DNA of 64,000 nt from Notolepis coatsorum. Taxonomy: Eukaryota; Chordata; Actinopteri; Aulopiformes; Paralepididae. The stretch spans positions 156,885,377 to 156,949,376 of the forward strand of contig OZ020587.1 of NCBI GenBank assembly GCA_963971535.1, written 5' to 3'. Below, one piece after another: positions 10,797 through 23,338 of the stretch. A program made the position numbers and the translations under genes. Numbering within the stretch: the stretch's first letter is position 1; each line of letters starts with the position of its first letter. The notes beneath the pieces were generated by a model that saw nothing but the letters and a program-made list of their open reading frames with translations, did no database searches and had not been told where the DNA came from.

Positions 10797-11269
10797 TAGG
10801 AGACATGGAAGAGAATGCGTGGTCATCAACAGTTTTATTATTCTATTTGTAAGATTTATTACACCTTACAAATACATACAAAACAGTAGTAAACACAACA
10901 GCATGAGCTGACAACCCATAATAACAGAACCTGACAGGACCTGATGACAATATATAGCCAGCCCAACCAGATCTTCTGGTCTTTCGTTACCTTGAAGGAG
11001 TGTGTCATCAGCACGTCTCAGGGGTAAATATGTGAACAGATCTCTGGTCTCTGGACACGTAGCCCGAAGCGTTTTTCCCGGACTCTTCTTTCTCTCTCTC
11101 TCTCTCCAGGTTATCTGTGGGGTTATTAAAAAGTATTAAAAAGTCTTAAATTCATAATTCTCAATTTAAGGCCTTAAAAGCTATTAAAAAAGCTTACATT
11201 TGCACAGGTATTAAAAAAAACGTTGGGTGTGGGGGGGGGGGGGCATTAAATAATAAACAATAAACTCTC
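10797..11269. other. intron sequence with a hAT-like tip, nothing coding
   Basis: Mostly unrecognised AT-rich sequence. From about 11105 (CCAGGTTATCTGTGGGG, then TTAAATTCATAATTC) it resembles one tip of a hAT family also seen at 53381 (CAGGGTATCTGCGGGTG). No gene seen. Confidence 0.4.
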
Positions 11270-11338
11270 TCTCCCTCCCTCCCCTCCCTCCTCTTCTCTC
11301 TCTCTCTTTCTCTCCCCCCCCCCCCTCTCTCTATCTCC

Positions 11339-11394
<56 letters not shown>
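11270..11394. repeat. CT-rich microsatellite before the gap
   Basis: CTCTCT and CCCTCC steps that become a pure CT run touching the N gap. Confidence 0.95.
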
Positions 11395-11594
11395 NNNNNN
11401 NNNNNNNNNNNNNNNNNNNNNNNNNNNNNNNNNNNNNNNNNNNNNNNNNNNNNNNNNNNNNNNNNNNNNNNNNNNNNNNNNNNNNNNNNNNNNNNNNNNN
11501 NNNNNNNNNNNNNNNNNNNNNNNNNNNNNNNNNNNNNNNNNNNNNNNNNNNNNNNNNNNNNNNNNNNNNNNNNNNNNNNNNNNNNNNNNNNNNN
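11395..11594. other. assembly gap of 200 N
   Basis: Exactly 200 N, a placeholder size. It follows a CT-rich microsatellite (11270-11394), which probably stopped the assembly, and it ends inside a gpr155 exon. The missing 5' part of that exon and its splice acceptor must lie in the unresolved sequence. Confidence 0.98.
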
Positions 11595-11643
11595 AGACCG
11601 GCCGCGTGGCAAGCTCCACATCCTGGGGGTCGTCGTCATACAG
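11595..11643 (+). CDS. gpr155: gpr155 exon, 3' part only (5' part in gap)
   Basis: The first 49 bases after the gap read DRPRGKLHILGVVVIQ and stop at a donor CAG|GTGGGG in phase 0. In mammalian GPR155 the same place, just before the LQNPIVFM block, has a KIKIVGLGLL-like stretch, and the next exon here starts VLKNPIVFM in the matching phase. The family's VEALYQTTYPEYLQYIYL-like segment, expected after the first exon, is not visible anywhere between 1491 and 11594, so I infer that it lies in the gap. The identification rests on position, phase and a short match, so it is good but not certain. Confidence 0.7.
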
Positions 11644-11769
11644 GTGGGGAAGACTCACTTCCAGAGCACACACACACGTATAGGCCTGACAGGAAGTGGG
11701 ACGGGGGAAGAGTCTGGCAGACGCACACGTCACTCAAACCAGGACAGGCCACCGTCATATACATAATAA

Positions 11770-12376
11770 GATAAGTAAAAAGTACCCAGAAATTATACTT
11801 AAGTGAAAGTACGGTACCGTCTCAAAATCTTACTCAAGTAAAAGTCAGAGTATCTGGCTAAAAACACACTTGAGTAAAACCTTTTTTTATTCCGGGGCAA
11901 TGAAATGTTCCGTTTCGTCCTCTTCATCACTCGTACTATCGTTTGGGGCCATCTTCTGTAGCTTGTCACTCTGACTGTCTATTCTTCTGATAGCAGGTGT
12001 TTAATCAAAGATCCCTGCTTTCTAGTCTTGCACAAGGACCAATCAGCATGGGTATGGGCGTGTTCATTTCCATTGATAGGGATTTGATTGGCTGTTTGAA
12101 ATAAAGCACGGCCGCAGGATTAATAACGTTAGCGTTAGTTCGGCCAAAAACAAATATACTAATTAAAATGGTTGGACCTGTGAGATTTGTACTTTGTACT
12201 TTGTAGGTCTGCATTTTAAATGTAAGGAGTAAAAAGTATGTTTTTTCCCCTCTGAAATGTAATTGAGTAAAAGTACAAGTATACAAACCTAATAATACTT
12301 GAGTAAAGTACAAATCCCCCAAAACAGTACTTAAGTATTATAATGAAGTACAATTACTCAAGTACTTTACACCCCT
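11770..12376 (-). mobile_element. internally deleted hAT copy with transposase N-terminus
   Basis: The right tip ACTTTACACCCCTG and the left part AAAAAGTACCCAGAAATTAT match the hAT that starts at 32594 (CAGGGGTGTAAAAAGTACCC). Between them, minus strand 11950-11890 encodes MAPNDSTSDEEDETEHFIAP, which shares SDEEDET with the transposase remnant at 37440-37820. It is therefore a shrunken non-autonomous copy that still carries the start of the transposase gene. Confidence 0.65.
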
Positions 12377-12377
12377 G

Positions 12378-12480
12378 AAGATAAGGTAAGATAAGTTATT
12401 CCTCTATTGATTCCCTTGGGGGGGGGGGGGAAGACAAATATGGGCAGGGTAATGGAAGAAAGACATAATATAGGCAATAA
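12378..12480 (-). mobile_element. Rex-like LINE 3' tail
   Basis: AAGATAAGGTAAGATAAGTT, then CCTCTATTGATTCCCTTGGG: the reverse of the tail near 61150-61200 (CCCCAAGGGGATCAATAAAG). Short 5'-truncated copy. Confidence 0.55.
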
Positions 12481-12619
12481 AATAGTTCCAGTAAAGATAC
12501 AAATAAGTAGTGTAAACAGTGCGTGTCACTGTTTCATACTTCCTGTTGTTTGTTTTGTTCACTTGCCAAGATAACAGTTTTTAACCTTGACTGTCTTGTT
12601 CTGTTTTTATGCCCTGTAA

Positions 12620-12775
12620 GGTGACCTTGGGTGTCCTGAAAGGCATACTGTACATACATCTGCTTAGCACTATTTCTCAGTAATACTATGCCACACTTCT
12701 TTTCATTGTACTGTACTTGTATTGTATGATGACAATACATTTGAATCTAATCTAATCTAATCTAATGAAGATACA
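12620..12775 (+). mobile_element. LINE 3' tail, AATCT-ended family
   Basis: TTTTCATTGTACTGTACTTG, then GATGACAATACATTTGAATC and AATCT steps. Same family as 390-748. Confidence 0.55.
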
Positions 12776-12909
12776 ACATAATAACCTATCTATAAAATAG
12801 CCAGAATCAGTGGAGAGAAAGATAGAAAGATGATACATATTATGACACCTACCTCCCTGATAATCTCTGGTATTTGTTTTATGTTGTTACACAAATAAAT
12901 ATCCACTCA

Positions 12910-13072
12910 CTTGACTCACTCACTCACTCACTCACTCACTCACTCACTCACTCACTCACTTGACTCACTCACTCACTCACTCACTCACTCACTCACTCAC
13001 TCACTCACTCACTCACTCACTCACTCACTCACTCACTCACTCACTCACTCACTCACTCACTCACTCACTCAC
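12910..13072. repeat. CACT microsatellite
   Basis: About 160 bases of CACT repeats with one TTGA interruption at 12960. All reading frames across it (LTHS repeats) are artefacts. Confidence 0.97.
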
Positions 13073-13521
13073 TGTTTCCATCACATGTTATCAGGGTTAT
13101 ATCACAAAACTAGTCCCCTTTCTCACAGATGAGACAGAGTATCTCTTAGCTGAACATGTTACAATCTAATCTAATCTAATATATTTATGACTAGATCTAA
13201 AAAAAAAAAAAAAAAAAAAGTTTAACAAATGACACTTGATTTAAATCTGTAAAATAGTTTCCCTCATTATTGTCCGTCTGCAAATCAATTGAATAGTAGC
13301 GAAATACAAATGCAAAAATGTATACTGTGACGTCTAGAGAGGTCTCGCTGACTCCACTTCCAGTCCATTACACACCGCCGCTGCAAATCTGGTGCCGCGC
13401 CACACAGTCAGAATCAATCATTCCTTACAAACACTAAGAACGGGCGGGCTCTGTGGCAACCGCCCATCTCCGTGGCAACCGCTGACCCCCCCCCCTCCCT
13501 CGGTGTCTGCTCCCTCCCCAG

Positions 13522-13742
13522 GTCCTGAAGAACCCCATTGTGTTCATGGTCGTCATCGGCATCGGCGCCCACTTCCTCCTGGACCGGACCATTCCGGCCT
13601 TCATGGCCGACTTCGTGGACGGCCTGGCCAACTCCTTCGGGGGCGCGGCCCTCTTCTACCTGGGCCTGTCCATGGTGGGCCAGCTGGGCAGGCTGACCAA
13701 GTCCACCGTCATGGCTCTGATCCTGCTCGTCACCGCCAAACT
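13522..13742 (+). CDS. gpr155: gpr155 internal coding exon
   Basis: 221 bases (73 codons plus two) between a CCCCAG acceptor and a GTGAGT donor. It reads VLKNPIVFMVVIGIGAHFLL, then DRTIPAFMADFVDGLANSFG, GAALFYLGLSMVGQLGRLTK and STVMALILLVTAK, closely matching GPR155 (NPIVFMV, FLDGLGNSFSGSALFYLGLTMVG, ILLITAK). It covers two membrane segments of the PIN-like transporter half. The exon is GC-rich and the surrounding intron is AT-rich and full of repeats. The split leucine codon CT|G joins in frame to the exon at 44773, about 31 kb away. Confidence 0.9.
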
Positions 13743-13839
13743 GTGAGTGTTATTATTATCACGGGAAATTCACTGTATTTGGCAACTGTTGCTGCCGGAC
13801 ATTTGCAGTTTTTTTACAGTTTTCTTTTTTACTATAGTC

Positions 13840-14209
13840 GAGTCACTAAATCTCAAGTCCGAGTCGAGTCTCGAGTCTCCGGTGTTTCCAAGTCCGAGTC
13901 CAAGTCCGAGTCACCAAAGAAGAGCCAGAGTCGAGTCCGAGTCGAGGCCCCCGTTACCCATAGTCAGAGTCCGAGTCCAAGTCATCAAGGTTGAGTCCAC
14001 ATTAAACATAAATGACACAACGGTCACCGTTTCAAAATGGAGTTTATTTACTTTGTGACACAATAGCCAAACAAATGCACTAGCAGCCAATCAATATCTT
14101 ATGCCAAATGATTAGGGCCTATTACAAAATAAATAAATAAAAACAAAAAAAATTATTTATCAATGAACAAGTCCGAGTCTGCACCTTTCCGAGTCCGAAT
14201 GCAGTCAAT
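13840..14209. mobile_element. GAGTCC-rich MITE, left piece, split by a gypsy element
   Basis: Runs of GAGTCCGAGTC and CAAGTCCGAGTC, non-coding. Its other piece, with the same motif, lies at 21468-21540 on the far side of the gypsy insertion. Confidence 0.5.
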
Positions 14210-14573
14210 TGTTACCTTTTTCTGTGTTAACTCGAACCTTAGTAAGAGTACAGGAGAGTGTTATCTTCACTCTAGGGCTGAAGTGGTCATGTACAGTCAC
14301 ATACTGTTTTAACGTACTGTCCGGACTTCGGGGTAAATCCCTCTTGATGTGTGGTGGTGACAATAAACCACTGGAAACCGTTATCTTCAGGACTGTGCAT
14401 TTATTTCCATTGTATTCTTCATATCATGCTGTTGACTAACGTTACATATCTCACAACAAGCTACCTGCTTCTGTTGTTCTTCCTGTGTACAGTCTGTCTC
14501 ATCACATATTCGCTCCTTGCGTAGCTGACCTGTATGCGTGGGTGCCTCCCTCTTAAAGGAACAGACCATAACA
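14210..14573 (-). repeat. 3' LTR of gypsy copy B
   Basis: Plus-strand view TGTTACC...CATAACA, 364 bases, nearly identical to 21096-21467. In element sense it is preceded by a purine-rich tract (CCAGAGTGGGGGTAGTG). Confidence 0.88.
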
Positions 14574-15231
14574 CTACCCCCACTCTGGATGGCAATTAAC
14601 AATTAAATATAATAACATTCCAGCACCCCTATGACTACACACAAAATATCCTAAACAGATTACATAGACTTTTTTTCTTTTTCTTTTGAACACCCCTTGA
14701 GTCTCTGGAGTCCTTTAGGGTCACAATGCCCAAGAACATCTCCCCTTGACGGAGTAACAGTCCATAAGAAACAGGCCATAGGAAACAGTCCATTATAATC
14801 CTTAAGATAGTTGTTTCCCTTGAGAACAGGGTGAAATTGTGGAAGGTAGTGCAGTGTTAGGAGTTTAAACAGTCCACCTCCTTTCAGTGATTCTGAGGTT
14901 CCAACACACTCTGAAAAAGAAGCATGAAACACACCTACAGTACAACGCAACGAATACAGCCCCAATATAACCACAGCTCTAACTCAATATTAAAGGCAAC
15001 CTCCCAGTATCCTCTCTAGCTTCTAACTGAGTAAAACACCTGCTTCACCCCAAAATAATTGTATGGTCTCACTTTTCTCACCGTAAACAAGATCACCACC
15101 AAAGTAAACGTACTCATGATGCCACAGTGCCTCAAGTTTTTTCTTTAACCAAAACAATACAAAGTCTTTCAAACAACAAACTCCTTTCAACTATTTTTTT
15201 CTTTAAACAGGAGTAATATAATTTTTTTTTT

Positions 15232-16686
15232 TTAGTAAGTCACCCACTCTCCATATTTATCTGGAGGTCTCCTGGTCCTGCTAGACCGGCCCCTGGATGT
15301 TTGGCACTGAGTGGAGTCCATAACCGTTGCTTTTTGAGTACGTTGCACTGCACTACCCCCACTAGCATGAACCTCCTCTGTACTCGAGGAGACTTGGGCT
15401 GTGTGTGGCGAAGAGGGGAAAGCAACAGGGCTCAAGGGAATGTCTGTAGATGACTCTGCTTCCTGTCCGCTATCACTCCCCGCCGCCGTATCCGGAAACA
15501 GATTAGCCAGGAACAGATCAGAGTCGATGAGGCTGGTATCTGGAATGGGTGGTAGAACCTCAGCAGGGTTCCAGACTTGTGCTTGTTCGATGACCCAGAC
15601 ATTATCCAACAGGGTACGGGAGTGGTATGGTTTGAGTTTGTCATGGTGCACTACTTTGACTTTTGCCTTAGGCCCCTTTTTGATGCGGTACACCAAGTCG
15701 TCCAGTTGGCCTAGGACAAAGTATGGCCCCTCGTATGATGGCAAGAATTTCCTCACCTTATCTCTTACTCTCTTGGTGCCTTTTACTAGGTGCCAGACAG
15801 CATCACCTGTGTGGTACAGAGTGCGGCAAACGTTCTTGTCATATTGCTTTTTGGCCCATTCCACAGACTGACCTAGGGCATCTCTGGCGATCTGGTGAGC
15901 AAGCTCCAGCCTTTCACGGAGCTGAGTGACATACTGTGGAGGAGTCTGGGCACTTTCATGGCCGGGTGGCAGACCAGCCACCAGGTCAATTGGCTCAGTC
16001 ACTTCCCGCCCAAACAACATCATGTTGGGGGTAAACCCAGTGGAGCTGTGCTTTGTTGCCCTATAGGCCATTACAGCATAGGGAATCATGATATCCCAAT
16101 CCCAGTGGCAGCGTTCAGCTGTTGTGGCTAAGATATTTTGCAGAGTGGCATTGAAACGTTCAACCTGTCCATCAGACTGTGGCCTGAAAGAAGTGGTGCG
16201 CGTCTTCTCTATTCCAAGTAGTTCACACATTTTCTGAAACACTTGTGATTCAAAATTGGTGCCCTTGTCACTGTGCAAAGTCTGAGGTGCTCCAAAACGA
16301 CATACCCATTCAGAGGTGAATACTTCAGCGACAGTTACAGCCTGCTCATCTGGTAGGGGATAGGCTTCCACCCATTTGCTGAAGTAGTCTTGAACTACTA
16401 ACACATAGCGACTATGACGATCAGTCTCGTTGAGGGGGCCCATTATATCCAGAGCCACTCGCTCCATAGGTGCTCCAACGCGGACAGTGCCCATGGGGGC
16501 CTGGGGTGTCTTAGAGGGCCTGGCTCTGGCAGCACAGCTAGCGCATGTGCGGCACCACAGCGTGACATCTTCTCTCATACGATACCAGTAGTATCTTGTC
16601 TGCAGACGGGTGAGAGTCCGATCCACTCCAAAGTGACCCCCCACAGGACCATCATGCATTTGTTTCAGGACATCTGACTGGTACAT
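15232..16686 (-). CDS. gypsy copy B integrase region
   Basis: Zinc-binding HHCC domain (HDGPVGGHFGVDRTLTRLQT, then CRTCASCAAR), integrase core with ALDIMGPLNETDRHSRYVLV, LHSDKGTNFESQVFQKMCEL and FRPQSDGQVERFNATLQ holding the D, D and E residues, and a C-terminal GPYFVLGQLDDLVYRI module. Integrase inserts the cDNA into host DNA. Part of a fossil element. Confidence 0.88.
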   Translation of the reverse strand: MYQSDVLKQMHDGPVGGHFGVDRTLTRLQTRYYWYRMREDVTLWCRTCASCAARARPSKTPQAPMGTVRVGAPMERVALDIMGPLNETDRHSRYVLVVQDYFSKWVEAYPLPDEQAVTVAEVFTSEWVCRFGAPQTLHSDKGTNFESQVFQKMCELLGIEKTRTTSFRPQSDGQVERFNATLQNILATTAERCHWDWDIMIPYAVMAYRATKHSSTGFTPNMMLFGREVTEPIDLVAGLPPGHESAQTPPQYVTQLRERLELAHQIARDALGQSVEWAKKQYDKNVCRTLYHTGDAVWHLVKGTKRVRDKVRKFLPSYEGPYFVLGQLDDLVYRIKKGPKAKVKVVHHDKLKPYHSRTLLDNVWVIEQAQVWNPAEVLPPIPDTSLIDSDLFLANLFPDTAAGSDSGQEAESSTDIPLSPVAFPSSPHTAQVSSSTEEVHASGGSAVQRTQKATVMDSTQCQTSRGRSSRTRRPPDKYGEWVTY

Positions 16687-16707
16687 ACGAGGTAGTATTA
16701 TCTGAGG

Positions 16708-19700
16708 TTAGAATATGGTTTCCTCTGCACAATAGAAGCGTCGCACCAGAATACCTTCTTTGAAATACAGTCTTTTCCACTGACTCCAATATGTTTTGGT
16801 GGCCGGGCTATGGGGTGAGATCTCCGCCCATGAGGGACGTTCTGTTCCCTGTTCCAGCGCTTTCCTGATGGGAGTGATATCAGGGTCAGCTATCTGAGCC
16901 TCCCTCAGCTGCTCAACAGTCCAACCGTGGAATAATTGCGCCTCTGTAGTCTCTGTGAGAAGAATCCTTTCTTCAGTTTGTGAATTTCCATCAGACCTTA
17001 AGTCCTCCACACCTGTGCTTCCCATTCCAGGGGATGGGGAGTCCACTACCCCCACTAAGCTCAACTCTATGGGATGAGCTTCAGTAGTTCCTGCTGTCAC
17101 ACTACCGCCCAGGTCACACTGCACAGCCTGATGTCTTGACTTTTCCATGTTCAACAACGGGTCTGGCACTTTGCAAGGGCAGAACTGACGACAAGGCCTT
17201 CTAGACAGAACATCGGCATTGCAGTGCTGCCGTCCTGGGCGATGGATCACCTTGAAGTTGTATTCACCAAGCTTCTCAAGCCATCTGGCTAGCTGTCCCT
17301 CAGGCTCCTTCATCCGTATTAGCCAGCGGAGGCTACTATGATCCGTGCGGACGGTGAAAGATCTTCCCAGCAGGTACTGGCGGAAGTGTGATGTGAATTC
17401 CACCACGGCTAGCAACTCCCTCCGTGTGGTACAGTAGTTTTGTTCAGTCTGGGAGAGTCTTCTACTGCCATATGCCAGCACACGCTCCTCACCGTCCTGC
17501 ATCTGATAAAGGACAGCTCCGATTCCAGTGTCACAAGCATCTGTGTCTAGAATGAGGTCCCCGGTATCAAGGGGGTAGCCAAGGACAGGTGCAGTGGTAA
17601 GTAGTTGCTTTAGTTTATCAAATGCCTCCTGGCATTCCTGTGTCCAGTGGAAACGGGCATACTTTTTGGTCAGGGCATGTAGAGGTTGAGCGACAGCAGC
17701 AAAGTCTTTTACAAAACGTCTGTAGTATGACGCGAGGCCTACAAACTGGCGGACCTCACTGACGTCGGATGGTGTAGGCCACTCTCTGACTTTCTGGACT
17801 TTCTGTGAGTCGGTAGCGACCCCCTGCTCGGAGACGATGTGCTCGAGGTAGGCTACTTGCCGTTGGAACAGGCAACACTTTGCTGGTTTCAATTTCAACT
17901 TGGCTTGGCGCAGTCGGTCAAACACCTGGGATAGCCGCTGCAGCATTTCTGGTACATCTTTTCCCAGTGTAATGATGTCATCTAAGTATACTAAGCAGGT
18001 CTCCCATTGCATGCCAGCAAGGACGCGGTCCATTAGACGTTGAAATGTTGCTGGGGCGTTACATAGCCCAAACGGCATGACATTCCACTCAAAGAGCCCC
18101 TTCCTGCTGCAGAATGCTGAGGCCTTGCATGCTCTGGGGGTTAGTTCCACCTGCCAATAGCCAGATGCAAGGTCCAGAGTGCTGAACCATTTGGCGCTGG
18201 ATAAGGTGTCCAGAGTATCTTGAATACGAGGTAATGGGTACGCATCTTTAATGGTACAGTCATTCAAAGCCCTGTAGTCCACACAGAGACGATAAGTATC
18301 GTCCTTTTTGCGTACCATGACAATGGGCGCGGCCCAACTGCTGTGGCTGTTACGGGCGAGTCCAGTCTCGAGGCTCTGCTGTATCTGCTGGTCAGCATTC
18401 AGTTGTTTTTCCTGGGCCATGCGGCGGGGGTGTTGTTTCACTGGGACACCTGGCAGGGTTTGAATGTCATGTTGCACTAGGTTAGTACGGCCTAGGTCAG
18501 TGGGTCCTGTAGAGAAGATGTCGCCGTAGTCTTGCAGGAGCTTCGCTAGACTGCACTTTTCCCCGGTAGTTAGCTCAATGGAACTCTGGGCGTACAGAGT
18601 GGTGAGATGTTCTGGCACGGTGGGGAAGGCACGGTCGGACTGTTGGGATTCAGTGATGATGGTAGGGGGCTCCATTATCTCAACAGACTGGAGAAACCCT
18701 GCTACAGCTCCTTTCTTGATGGTAACATCAGTGGTTCCTGGGTTAAATACTCTGATTGGTATACTCTTACTGGGCTGGGCTCCTACTAAGACCCGGGCCA
18801 CCAGCAATCGGTGCTTCTCAACAAAGCCTTTTGTAGGGCATAGCATCACCTCTCCTTTCACAGGGGTCCGGAAATGAGCATTTCCCGGTATAATGTACTC
18901 ACATCCTGGTGCTAGGACTGTGGTGCGAGCTACTCTTACTGCATGTGCTCTCGGCCTGTTGTCCGGATGGAAGTATGGTATTTGTTCACCGAACAACACA
19001 ATCTTTCGGTTGCCAAAGTCCAGATGTGCTCTTGACTGCTCTAAGAATGGATGGCCCAGGATGGCCTCAGCACTGCCTGACAGGTCGGCAAGTATGAAAT
19101 CTACACCCACAGTATGGCTGCCAATCTGAACAGGTAAGTGAGCTTCACCCAAGGCAGGGACATTCCCAGGACCAATGCCATGCAGGGACTGTACAGTTGA
19201 TGGCTGGATAGGTGGTCTGACCTCCGGGTGGATAGAATTATAGTATCGCAAAGGCAGCACATTTCTCCCTGCCCCAGAGTCTAAGATGGCACAAATCTCC
19301 ATGTCATACATCAGCAGGTGGATACACATTTCTGGGCTCTCACCTTTACCACTGGACCCTCTGGGTGCATTTTGGTTTTTGGAGACATTCAAAACTGTGT
19401 CCGCCTGCAGCTTAGTTGGGTTTGTTAGAGAGTGGCAATTACGCCACATGTGTCCAATACCCGAGCAGTTGTGACAGCGGATGCTATCCCAATTTGTATC
19501 TTTTTGTTTCCTTTGTTTGTATTGCGCGGGGTGGTTCTGGTTCTGCTTTGTGGGTGCTGGTGCTGCACCATTATTTCCCTCAGCTTCATCAGAGTGGGCA
19601 TAATCGTGCACCATAGCCATTCTGGTTCTCCGCTCAGCTACATTCCGTGCTCCAGTCTGCATGAGCTGTGCAACGCTGGTAGCTGCTCTCCTGGTAGTTT

Positions 19701-20957
19701 CATAACGACGAGCAATGTCGTAAGCTTGGGCTAATGTGCGAGGTCGGTCTTCTAGGAGCTTCTGAATAATGTTGGCGTCCCCCATAGCATTAGTGAACAC
19801 CTCAACACTGATTGCATCCTGCTCCTTTTCAGAAGGGTCAGCGTATGCAATAGACACTTTCTCATATATGTCGTCCCTCAAGATGTGTAGTGCCTCACCT
19901 GGCAGGCGGATTCGTTGCCTTAACTCGATGGCAACAGCCACTGCATACTCTGATGATGGGCCATAAGCAACCTCCACCTCCTCAACAATGTCTCTGTAGT
20001 CCCAGCGTGCTGACCTTGGGTTGCGGTGGACCACTGCTCCTGCTGCACCTATGAGACAGAACCTCAACTGGACAGCCATAGTGTTCTCTGACCAGCGATT
20101 AGCTTCAGCACAGCTCTCAAAGCGCTGCAAGAAGTCCTTCCATGGTGTGGTGCCATCATACTGACCCGGTTGTAGTGTAGGAATCCTCTCTCGCTGAACA
20201 CTGTCGTCCTCGCTGTCTGAAGACTGGTTGTACTGCACACGCCGGGGCAGCCGGCCACTTGGATGGAAGCCTGCTCGCCTGCGATGGGACTGATCATAGC
20301 CATAAGTCACAGCTTCATTACCTCCATGGACCGGTGTACTCTGCCTGTGGTGTACAGCGGCCTCTGGCTGCACCTGACGGGAACACACACCCGGTGTCAC
20401 AGGAGTGGAAAGCAGGGTTGCAGGTTCAATATGTGGGGAATAGACTGTCACATTGTTCATAGGTGTGCTCTCCATAAAGGCTGCTGGTTTAGCAGCAATG
20501 CAGGGGTTAATGTTATGGGTAGCTGCATCTCCTATGGTCATTGAATGCATTTGTCCATACAACATATTCATATGGGGAGGCTCAGTTCCATAATGACTTT
20601 GCTGCATTTCAATGCCACTGTCTCTCATACTTTGATCATTCATATGAGCAAAGGGGTTTGTGCTGACAACGACAGATGAGCACATGGGTAATTGTCACTG
20701 GCCATTATCAATGGCTTATTACGTGCAGTAAATGGGTTTGACATTGCACCAGTAGGGGGCAGCTGATCCTCTGTTATGAACGGGTTGAGGCTTTGTCCAT
20801 GTTGGTACTTCATTTCACGTCTCAGGTTAGCGACATCAGACTGAGAGTACATGGTTGTAGTTGTGGGGGTTAACATGAATGGGTTAGAGTAGTTGATCAC
20901 TTGCTCTTCATAGTTGGTAATTTCCCCGTCAACATTACTTCCATGGGCCGTCATCAT
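16708..20957 (-). CDS. gypsy copy B gag, protease, reverse transcriptase and RNase H region
   Basis: In element order: gag (about 20957-19500) ending in one zinc knuckle, CHNCSGIGHMWRNC (near 19435-19476); aspartic protease AILDSGAGRNVLP (near 19255-19295); reverse transcriptase with APIVMVRKKDDTYRLCVDYR, FSTLDLASGYWQVEL and YLDDI (near 17970-17990); RNase H with DTDACDTGIGAVLYQ (near 17510-17555) and RTDHSSLRWL. The domain order and the one-knuckle gag are typical of Ty3/gypsy. Part of a fossil element. Confidence 0.88.
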
Positions 20958-21095
20958 CTCAACTCAGTTCATTGACTGACGAAATTGCCTTGTGCGTCCG
21001 TTAGCATGAGTTAGCATGAGCTAACTATACGTGTCCATAGTTTACAACTCACTGATGAAATCAGGATTTTTCATATCCCGGACTCGAGCCCCCAA

Positions 21096-21467
21096 TGTTA
21101 CCTTTTTCTGTGTTAACTCGAACCTTAGTAAGAGTACAGGAGAGTGTTATCTTCACTCTAGGGCCGAAGTGGTCACGTACAGTCACGTACTGTTTTAACG
21201 TACTGTCCGGACTTCGGGGTAAATCCCTCTTGATGTGTGGTGGTGACAATAAACCACTGGAAACCGTTATCTTCAGGACTGTGCATTTATTTCCATTGTA
21301 TTCTTCATATCATGCTGTTGACTAACGTTACATATCTCACAACAAGCTACCTGCTTCTGTTGTTCTTCCTGTGTACAGTCTGTCTCATCACATATTCGCT
21401 CCTTGCGTAGCTGACCTGTATGCGTGGGTGCCTCCCTCTTAAAGGAACAGACCATAATCTTATAACA
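21096..21467 (-). repeat. 5' LTR of gypsy copy B
   Basis: Matches 14210-14573 with about three base differences and a short extra stretch near its plus-strand right end. The primer binding site lies just left of it (plus-strand coordinates). Confidence 0.88.
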
Positions 21468-21540
21468 CAATGCTCGAGTCCAAGTCCAAGTCATCTGTGC
21501 TCGAGTCCAAGTCGAGTCCTGGACTCGAGTCCTACAACAA
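21468..21540. mobile_element. GAGTCC-rich MITE, right piece
   Basis: CTCGAGTCCAAGTCCAAGTC, then GTCGAGTCCTGGACTCGAG: continuation of 13840-14209 beyond the gypsy insertion. Confidence 0.5.
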
Positions 21541-21547
21541 CACTGCC

Positions 21548-21958
21548 TGTCAGTGAGTCCCAGTCTTAAGACTCTGTCTGTGGCTGTCAGTGAGTCCCTG
21601 TCTTAAGACTCTGTCTGTGGCTGTCAGTGAGTCCCAGTCTTAAGACTCGGTGTGTGTGGGGCGCCCCAGTGGCGAACCACATAGCGCGCTCAGCCGCGAC
21701 ACGGCCGACCCGGGTTCGACTCCCGAACCCGTCGTTATTTGCCGAATGTCTTCCCTCCACTCTGTCTCCCATTCCTCCTCTGTCTCTCTCTACTGGACTG
21801 CCCAGTAGCAATAAAGCGATAAAACACCAAAAGCAAATCTTAAAAAATACTCTGTCTGTGGCTGTCAGTGAGTCCCAGCCTTAAGACTCTGTCTGTGGCT
21901 GTCAGTGAGTCCCAGTCTTAAGACTCTGTCTGTGGCTGTCAGTGAGTCCCAGCCTTAA
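21548..21958. repeat. 37-bp tandem repeat, interrupted by a SINE
   Basis: Unit of 37 bases containing GTCTGTGGCTGTCAGTGAGT. About three copies before the SINE at 21660-21845 and three after it. More units lie at 24597-24690, beyond the hAT at 21959-24596, so two separate insertions cut one array. Confidence 0.85.
21660..21845 (+). mobile_element. tRNA-derived SINE
   Basis: tRNA-like head with a B box (GGGTTCGACTCCC, near 21712) and an A-box-like CAGTGGCGAACC, then a body ending CAATAAAGCGATAAAACACC. Close relatives are at 41322-41498 and 45207-45393. Polymerase III promoter elements are inside the head. Confidence 0.75.
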
Positions 21959-22114
21959 GGGATGCCCCGATCACATTTTTTGCCACCGATACCAATCACC
22001 GATCATCTTGAGCCATATCGGCCGATACCGATCCGATACCGATAGTTTTTGGTATAAAAAAAAATATATATATATATAGACTGACCCAGTGACTACATGA
22101 GGCATTGTCTAACG

Positions 22115-23338
<1,224 letters not shown>

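Larger units (their letters stand above)
14210..21467 (-). mobile_element. Ty3/gypsy LTR retrotransposon (copy B)
   Basis: A 7.3-kb gypsy fossil antisense to gpr155. Parts on the minus strand: 5' LTR (21467-21096), a primer binding site starting TGGGGGCTCGAG (proline-tRNA-like), gag, protease, reverse transcriptase, RNase H, integrase, polypurine tract and 3' LTR (14573-14210). CAAT on both sides (14206-14209 and 21468-21471) fits a 4-bp target duplication. The LTRs differ at about three sites plus a small indel in 364 bases, so it is young. It looks nearly whole, with about two or three breaks. Confidence 0.9.

Noticed and set aside
11194-11733. Long minus-strand frame across the N gap
   Set aside because: Most of it is N and CT microsatellite. 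The real coding strand here is plus (gpr155 exon end).
12911-13169. LTHS-repeat frames
   Set aside because: Pure CACT microsatellite.
13392-13994. 200-codon plus-strand frame overlapping a gpr155 exon
   Set aside because: Wrong frame relative to the conserved GPR155 sequence; its end runs into the GAGTCC repeat.
21660-21740. tRNA gene
   Set aside because: Has A and B boxes but does not fold to a clean tRNA and continues into a SINE body. Relatives at 41322 and 45207 carry target duplications.
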